Assembly (NCBI GenBank): GCA_003443635.1
Contig: CP031964.1
Location: 1,086,321-1,150,320 of the forward strand
DNA from: Flavobacteriaceae bacterium
Lineage (GTDB): Bacteria; Bacteroidota; Bacteroidia; Flavobacteriales; Flavobacteriaceae
Length of the DNA: 64,000 nucleotides
Direction of reading: 5' to 3'
A program made the translations under genes and the position numbers. Positions 58,987-64,000 of the stretch are shown here, piece after piece. Position 1 is the stretch's first letter; the number at the start of each line of letters is the position of its first letter. The notes under the pieces were generated by a model. The model was not told where the DNA came from and ran no database searches. It saw nothing but the letters and a program-made list of their open reading frames with translations.

Positions 58987-59009
58987 AAGTACTTAAATAT
59001 ATAATTATA

Positions 59010-59053
59010 AAAAAAGGAAAAGCACGAGAATTAATCTCGTGCTTTTCCTTTTT
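59010..59053. terminator. Intrinsic terminator before mdh
   Basis: A 19-bp perfect stem: the part AAAGCACGAGA (to 59029) pairs with TCTCGTGCTTT (from 59035) around ATTAA, with A-run and T-run on the two sides. Confidence 0.92.
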
Positions 59054-59073
59054 AAGAACCAATAAATTATTTG

Positions 59074-59081
59074 TAATTTCG
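59074..59081 (+). promoter_or_regulatory. Probable -7 box of mdh
   Basis: TAATTTCG, one mismatch from TAnnTTTG, with TTT 20 nt upstream (59051-59053). The octamer is identical to the one before gltA (25908-25915). Confidence 0.45.
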
Positions 59082-59143
59082 CACTTTCTTAATCGACCTA
59101 AAACGAAGTCAGATTATTCATAAAACAAAATAAAAATATAAAT

Positions 59144-60070
59144 ATGAAAGTAACAGTAGTAGGAGCAGGAGCAGTAGGTGCTAGTTGTGCAGAATATATT
59201 GCAATTAAAAACTTTGCTTCGGAAGTAGCTTTATTAGATATTAAAGAAGGTTTTGCAGAAGGAAAAGCAATGGATTTAATGCAAACCGCTTCTTTAAATG
59301 GTTTTGATACTAAAATTGTTGGAATAACAAATGATTATTCAAAAACAGCTAATAGTGATATTTGTGTGATAACTTCAGGGATTCCTCGTAAACCAGGAAT
59401 GACTCGTGAAGAGTTAATTGGAATTAACGCAGGTATTGTAAAATCAGTATCTTCTAGTTTATTAGAACATTCTCCTAATACAATAATTATTGTTGTTAGT
59501 AATCCTATGGATACAATGACATACTTAGTACATAAAACTACTGGACTTCCAAAAAATAGAATTATAGGAATGGGTGGAGCACTAGATTCGGCTCGTTTTA
59601 AATACAGATTAGCAGAAGCCTTAGAAGCACCAATTAGTGATGTAGATGGAATGGTGATCGGAGGACATAGTGATAAAGGGATGGTTCCTTTAACAGCTCA
59701 TGCTACTAGAAATAGTTTAAAAGTTTCAGAATTTTTATCTGAAGAACGTTTAAATCAAGTAAAAGAAGATACTAAAGTTGGAGGAGCAACACTTACCAAA
59801 TTATTAGGAACTTCTGCTTGGTATGCACCTGGTGCAGCAGTAAGTGGATTGGTACAAGCAATAGCTTGCGACCAACAAAAAATGTTTCCTTGCTCAGCTT
59901 TATTAGAAGGAGAGTATGGGTTAAGTGATTTAGCAATTGGTGTTCCAGTAATTTTAGGGAAAAATGGAATCGAACGCATTGTTGAGATCGAATTAAGTGA
60001 TGCTGAAAAAGCACACATGGCAGAGAGTGCTGAGGGAGTTAAGAAAACCAATGGATTGTTAGAATTTTAA
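59144..60070 (+). CDS. mdh: Malate dehydrogenase
   Basis: NAD-dependent oxidation of malate to oxaloacetate in the TCA cycle. The 308-aa product is of the LDH-like type: GAGAVGA dinucleotide loop, substrate-binding Arg residues in SGIPRKPGMTREE, VVSNPMDTMTYL, and catalytic His175 in MVIGGHSDKGMVPL. Length is normal. It feeds oxaloacetate to citrate synthase (25962-27248). Confidence 0.97.
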   Translation: MKVTVVGAGAVGASCAEYIAIKNFASEVALLDIKEGFAEGKAMDLMQTASLNGFDTKIVGITNDYSKTANSDICVITSGIPRKPGMTREELIGINAGIVKSVSSSLLEHSPNTIIIVVSNPMDTMTYLVHKTTGLPKNRIIGMGGALDSARFKYRLAEALEAPISDVDGMVIGGHSDKGMVPLTAHATRNSLKVSEFLSEERLNQVKEDTKVGGATLTKLLGTSAWYAPGAAVSGLVQAIACDQQKMFPCSALLEGEYGLSDLAIGVPVILGKNGIERIVEIELSDAEKAHMAESAEGVKKTNGLLEF

Positions 60071-60100
60071 TATCCAATAGTTTAAAAATAGATATTTATA

Positions 60101-60133
60101 TAAAGACTGTAGAAATACAGTCTTTATTTTTTT
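60101..60133 (+). terminator. Intrinsic terminator after mdh
   Basis: TAAAGACTGTA (60101-60111) pairs exactly with TACAGTCTTTA (60116-60126), GAAA loop, followed by seven T. The T-run merges into the next promoter's -7 box. Confidence 0.92.
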
Positions 60134-60140
60134 ATATTTG
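60133..60140 (+). promoter_or_regulatory. -7 box directly before the 60145 gene
   Basis: TATATTTG, exact match, ends 4 nt before ATG 60145. The transcript should start at or next to the start codon. Confidence 0.6.
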
Positions 60141-60144
60141 GCGC

Positions 60145-60792
60145 ATGAAAGCGAAATGGTATTTATATACTTTAATTGTTGTTCTTGTATTAGCAGGTTT
60201 TAATCAGCAACACATTTCTGAACCTAATCAAGAAATTGTGGTTCAATTTATTGGTGATGAAGTTACGTTTGATGAAACTCAGAGCGCAATAGCTACTGTA
60301 AAAATGCAATTACAGAGTATTGGAGTACATAATATACAAGTAGGAGAAGAAGAAGAAGGTAAATTAAAAATAACGTATTACAGTAATATTGATATTGCTG
60401 ATATAAAACAAGTACTTTCCGGAGAAAATAACCTTGATTTAGGGTACACAGATTATAATCAAGATAAAAAAGGGGCTGAATTTCCTTTTAATAAAAATTC
60501 AAATAGTTACGATCTAGATGTTTATGAAATTCAAAACAGTAATGATCTAGAATCAGGTTTTGAAGGATATGTTTTAGAACAAAAAACAGAAAACGATCGA
60601 TTTTCCAACCCAAATTTATATACATCTGTTAGAGAGGTTAATGTTGCAGAGAGAAATAAAATTGAAGAGATTGCATATGTCATATATAAAAATAGGGCAA
60701 TTGCAATAGGTAATACTTTAGACAAGATTCCTGAAGTTAGAGCTGGACCAATCTCTATGGGAATTCTTAATACTACTTCCCAAAATATTTAA
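60145..60792 (+). CDS. Exported hypothetical protein upstream of secDF
   Basis: A 215-aa protein with an N-terminal hydrophobic segment (WYLYTLIVVLVLAGF), either a signal peptide or an anchor. Residues about 35-100 (QEIVVQFIGDEVTFDETQSA, MQLQSIGVHNIQVGEEEEG, KITYYSNIDIADIKQVLS) look like a ferredoxin-type beta-alpha-beta unit similar to the P1 region of SecD. That is suggestive next to secDF, but no family is recognised. It lies between mdh and secDF. Confidence 0.72.
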   Translation: MKAKWYLYTLIVVLVLAGFNQQHISEPNQEIVVQFIGDEVTFDETQSAIATVKMQLQSIGVHNIQVGEEEEGKLKITYYSNIDIADIKQVLSGENNLDLGYTDYNQDKKGAEFPFNKNSNSYDLDVYEIQNSNDLESGFEGYVLEQKTENDRFSNPNLYTSVREVNVAERNKIEEIAYVIYKNRAIAIGNTLDKIPEVRAGPISMGILNTTSQNI

Positions 60793-60867
60793 ATGGCTTT
60801 TTTATTTAAAAAAGCAATAAGATTACACTTAATCATAACAAAAATAATTGTCAAATCATGAACGGAG

Positions 60868-60894
60868 TTGTATGTTTGCTCGTTTTTAAATTTG
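60868..60894 (+). promoter_or_regulatory. Promoter of secDF
   Basis: TTG (60868-60870), 16-nt spacer, TAAATTTG (60887-60894), 19 nt before the ATG. Confidence 0.6.
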
Positions 60895-60913
60895 ACTATA
60901 AAATAATAAAATA

Positions 60914-63900
60914 ATGCAAAATAAAGGATTAGTAAAGCTATTTGCACTACTATTTGGATTAGTAAGTATTTACCAAATAGCATTTACATTTAAAGGGAAT
61001 CAGATTGAAAAACAAGCAAAACAATTTGCAGTTTCTCAAGTTTCTGAAACCGAAGCTAAATACGATTCACTTCGTAGTGTAGAAGAATTAAAGTATTTAG
61101 ATTCAATAAGTAAAATAGAAGTTTACAATATAGGTATTGCCAGTTACACTTATGATGAGGTAAAAGATAAAGCAATGAACCTTGGTTTAGACCTTAAAGG
61201 AGGGATAGATGTAACACTTCAAGTTTCTGTAAAAGATATCTTAAGAGGTCTAGCAAATAAAAGTGAAGACCCTATTTTTAATCAAGCGTTAACAGATGCA
61301 GATGAGCTTCAAAAAAATGCTCAAGAATCATATTTAGAATCTTTTTATAGAGCTTTTGATGCAATTAAAGGAGATACAAAATTAGCATCTCCAGATATTT
61401 TTGCAAACAGATCTTTAAGTGAGGAAGTTACGTTTGATATGTCTGATGATGCTGTAAAACGTATCATTTCAACTAAGGTTGATGAATCTATTGTTTCTGT
61501 TTTTGAAGTATTACGTAAACGTATCGATAAATTTGGAGTAACACAACCTAATATTCAACGTGTTGGAAATTCTGGACGAATTATAGTTGAATTACCGGGG
61601 GCAAGAGATAAAGAAAGAGCAAAAAGATTATTACAAAGAACAGCGCAATTAGAATTTTGGGATGTTTATAACCCAAATGTATTTTCTCCATTTATTGTTC
61701 AAGCAGATGCCAAACTTAAAGAGTTAATTACTCCTAAAACTGAAGATGCTGTTGAAGATGATACTAATACAGATGATGCAGATACGGCAAACCAAGATAG
61801 TAATGTAAATGACTTGTTAGGAGATACAACAGAAACAGAAGTTGCAGAGAGCGCAGCTATAGCAAATCCATTAATCGGATTAATTAAAATAGGAGGAGGA
61901 CAAGGAAGTGCAAGTATTGGTCGTTTTGATCTTAAAGATACTACCGTGGTATCAGGTTATTTAAGAAAACCAGAAATAAGAGCATTATTAAGCCCGGCAC
62001 AACGTGACGTTAAATTTTTATGGGGACTTCCAGAAATAGATCCTGCATTGATTGGATCTGATTTGGAAAATGTTGAACTAGTTGAGCTTTTTGCTATTAA
62101 AGGGAATAGAGAAAATGAACCAGAATTAAATGGAGCTGTAGTAGTAGATGCAGGGCAATCGTTTGACCTTAGAAATCAACCAGTAGTGACTATGCAAATG
62201 AACGCAAAAGGAGCTAAAGGTTGGGAGGAAATGACAGGGAGAGCTTTTAATCAAGGGACTAATATTGCTGTGGTTTTAGATGATGTTGTATACTCTGCAC
62301 CAGGTGTAACTACAGGACCAATTTCTGGAGGGAATACTGAAATTTCAGGATCGTTTACTTTAAACGAAGCAGTAGATTTAGCAAATGTACTTAGAGCAGG
62401 TAAATTATCTGCTAGAGCAGATGTTATTAGAGCTTCTGAAGTTGGACCATCTCTTGGAGCTGAGGCTATTAGTACAGGAACAAAGTCATTTATCATAGCA
62501 TTAGTATTAGTGCTTATCTGGATGATGTTCTATTATGGTAAAGCTGGTATCTTTTCAAATATCGCTTTATTATTAAATATCTTATTAGTTTTTGGAATCT
62601 TGTCTGGATTAGGAGCAGTGCTAACTCTGCCTGGTATTGCAGGTATCGTGTTAACTATAGGTATAGCAGTAGATGCAAATGTACTTATTTATGAGCGTGT
62701 TCGTGAAGAGCTTACTAAAGGAAAAGGGCAAAAAGAAGCTATTAAAGATGGATTTAGTAATGCATTGTCTTCTATTTTAGATGCGAATATTACTACTGGT
62801 CTAACCGCTTTAATTTTATTTGTATTTGGTACAGGACCAATTAAAGGGTTTGCAACAACATTATTAATAGGTATTATTACGTCATTGTTTACAGCAATAT
62901 TTATTACACGTTTATTAATTGATTGGAATACAAATAGAAAAGGTAAATTAACGTTCTCTACGCCAATTACTAAAGGTTTATTTAGAAATATAAATATTGA
63001 GTTTTTAAAGCGTCGTAAAATAGCATACGTTGTTTCTGGTATAGTTATCGTAGCTGGTTTAGGATCATTATTTACTACAGGATTGGATCAGGGTATTGAT
63101 TTTGTTGGGGGAAGAACATATCAAGTTCGTTTTGCTCAAGATACAGATATAGAGAATGTGAAAACAGCTGTAATTGCCGAATTAGGTAGTGCAGAAGTAA
63201 AAACAATTGGAGGCGCAAATCAATTTAAAATTTCTACTAAATATAAAGTGGATGAAAATACAGCTGAAGTTGATGAAGAAGTACAACGTAAATTGTATGA
63301 GTCTATAAAATCATTTTTACCAAATAACTTCAGTTATGAGAAATTTAATGAAGGGGAAAATAATTTAGGTAAAATGAGTTCTAGTAAAGTGAGTCCAACA
63401 ATTGCAGATGATATTAAAAAATCTTCGATTTGGGCAATTTTAGGATCATTAATTGTAGTTTTCTTATATATATTATTGAGATTTAAAAAATGGCAATTCT
63501 CATTAGGAGCTGTTGCAGCGGTATTCCATGATGTATTAATTGTATTAGGTATTTTCTCAATTACCTGGAAGTTCATGCCATTTAGTATGGAAATAGATCA
63601 AGCGTTTATTGCAGCGATATTAACAGTAATTGGATACTCGCTTAATGATACGGTAGTTGTGTTTGATAGAATTAGAGAGTTCCTTAATGAACATACTTCT
63701 TGGGATTTTAGTAGAGTAGTAGATTCTGCATTAAGCAGTACATTAAGTAGAACATTAAATACATCGTTAACTACTTTAGTGGTGTTATTAGCAATGTTCA
63801 TTTTTGGAGCAGATTCACTTAGAGGATTATTATTCGCTTTAATGGTAGGTGTTATTGTAGGAACATATTCATCAGTATTTATTGCAACACCAGTAATGAA

Positions 63901-63937
63901 TGATACAATTAAAAGAATAGAGAAAAAGAAGAAATAA
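60914..63937 (+). CDS. secDF: Protein translocase subunit SecDF (fusion)
   Basis: The proton-driven accessory of SecYEG that pulls preproteins through on the periplasmic side. The 1007-aa product fuses SecD and SecF, as usual in Bacteroidota. SecD part: LGLDLKGGIDVTLQV near 90-105, a long periplasmic P1 region with a Thr/Asp-rich insert near 280-300, then GIVLTIGIAVDANVLIYER. SecF part begins near 690: GLDQGIDFVGGRTYQV and VIGYSLNDTVVVFDRIRE. Twelve transmembrane helices expected. A terminator follows. Confidence 0.97.
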   Translation: MQNKGLVKLFALLFGLVSIYQIAFTFKGNQIEKQAKQFAVSQVSETEAKYDSLRSVEELKYLDSISKIEVYNIGIASYTYDEVKDKAMNLGLDLKGGIDVTLQVSVKDILRGLANKSEDPIFNQALTDADELQKNAQESYLESFYRAFDAIKGDTKLASPDIFANRSLSEEVTFDMSDDAVKRIISTKVDESIVSVFEVLRKRIDKFGVTQPNIQRVGNSGRIIVELPGARDKERAKRLLQRTAQLEFWDVYNPNVFSPFIVQADAKLKELITPKTEDAVEDDTNTDDADTANQDSNVNDLLGDTTETEVAESAAIANPLIGLIKIGGGQGSASIGRFDLKDTTVVSGYLRKPEIRALLSPAQRDVKFLWGLPEIDPALIGSDLENVELVELFAIKGNRENEPELNGAVVVDAGQSFDLRNQPVVTMQMNAKGAKGWEEMTGRAFNQGTNIAVVLDDVVYSAPGVTTGPISGGNTEISGSFTLNEAVDLANVLRAGKLSARADVIRASEVGPSLGAEAISTGTKSFIIALVLVLIWMMFYYGKAGIFSNIALLLNILLVFGILSGLGAVLTLPGIAGIVLTIGIAVDANVLIYERVREELTKGKGQKEAIKDGFSNALSSILDANITTGLTALILFVFGTGPIKGFATTLLIGIITSLFTAIFITRLLIDWNTNRKGKLTFSTPITKGLFRNINIEFLKRRKIAYVVSGIVIVAGLGSLFTTGLDQGIDFVGGRTYQVRFAQDTDIENVKTAVIAELGSAEVKTIGGANQFKISTKYKVDENTAEVDEEVQRKLYESIKSFLPNNFSYEKFNEGENNLGKMSSSKVSPTIADDIKKSSIWAILGSLIVVFLYILLRFKKWQFSLGAVAAVFHDVLIVLGIFSITWKFMPFSMEIDQAFIAAILTVIGYSLNDTVVVFDRIREFLNEHTSWDFSRVVDSALSSTLSRTLNTSLTTLVVLLAMFIFGADSLRGLLFALMVGVIVGTYSSVFIATPVMNDTIKRIEKKKK

Positions 63938-63958
63938 GAACAGAAATTATTTTATAAT

Positions 63959-63995
63959 AAAAAACCCTTTCTATAATTAGAAAGGGTTTTTTATT
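63959..63995. terminator. Intrinsic terminator after secDF
   Basis: AAAAAACCCTTTCT (63959-63972) pairs with AGAAAGGGTTTTTT (63979-63992) around ATAATT. Symmetrical with A-run and T-run. Confidence 0.92.
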
Positions 63996-64000
63996 ATATA

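Overview
The window is AT-rich and reads as chromosome of a marine-type Flavobacteriaceae (Bacteroidota). The support is the fused SecDF, DUF2911, DUF6438 and DUF5723-type proteins, Bacteroidota-style lipoboxes, start codons without Shine-Dalgarno sequences, and promoters of the TTG-N(16-20)-TAnnTTTG type. The genus cannot be fixed from the sequence alone.

Layout. 1-5.9 kb: end of an outer-membrane-type protein gene, a coiled-coil secreted protein, rarA, a rhomboid protease, rlmB and a BamA/TamA-like outer-membrane protein. 6.0-23.3 kb: the complete str-S10-spc-alpha superoperon (rpsL, rpsG, fusA, rpsJ to rplQ, with secY, infA, rpmJ and rpoA). It includes rpmD and rpmJ, two genes shorter than 60 codons, and several interruptions that fold into leader-like hairpins. 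23.4-28.3 kb: carA, eno, gltA and an arginase, the first three followed by strong terminators.

28.3-40.4 kb is accessory DNA. It first holds genes separated by near-identical terminators (Crp-like regulator, CPBP protease, DUF6438 protein, GH113-like lipoprotein). It then holds a run of small genes separated by 55-125 bp bulged palindromes that begin in AAC and end in GTT. These look like integron attC sites. A 25-codon arginase 3'-end remnant is fused exactly to the GTT of one of them. The most interesting content is the cassette at 36.36-38.92 kb: DUF6161 protein, 75-aa protein, 2TM-beta effector (OptE/Cap15-like) and mCpol minimal CRISPR polymerase (OptS-like). The last two are the Panoptes anti-phage pair, here translationally coupled to two extra genes. 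The next cassette encodes a HEPN-motif protein and a PD-(D/E)XK-like protein with a C-terminal RAMA domain.

40.4-64 kb returns to ordinary chromosome: a tricorn-like S41 protease, a TPR lipoprotein, a minus-strand operon (HerA-like ATPase, lipoprotein, alpha/beta hydrolase, RluF, LytTR regulator), a lipoprotein RidA, queE, two DUF2911 genes, asnB, a VOC protein, gyrB, a beta-propeller protein, mdh, a small secreted protein and secDF. Several of these genes have a TAnnTTTG box only 4-7 nt before the start codon, which predicts leaderless or nearly leaderless mRNAs.

No rRNA, tRNA, CRISPR array, transposase or integrase was seen.
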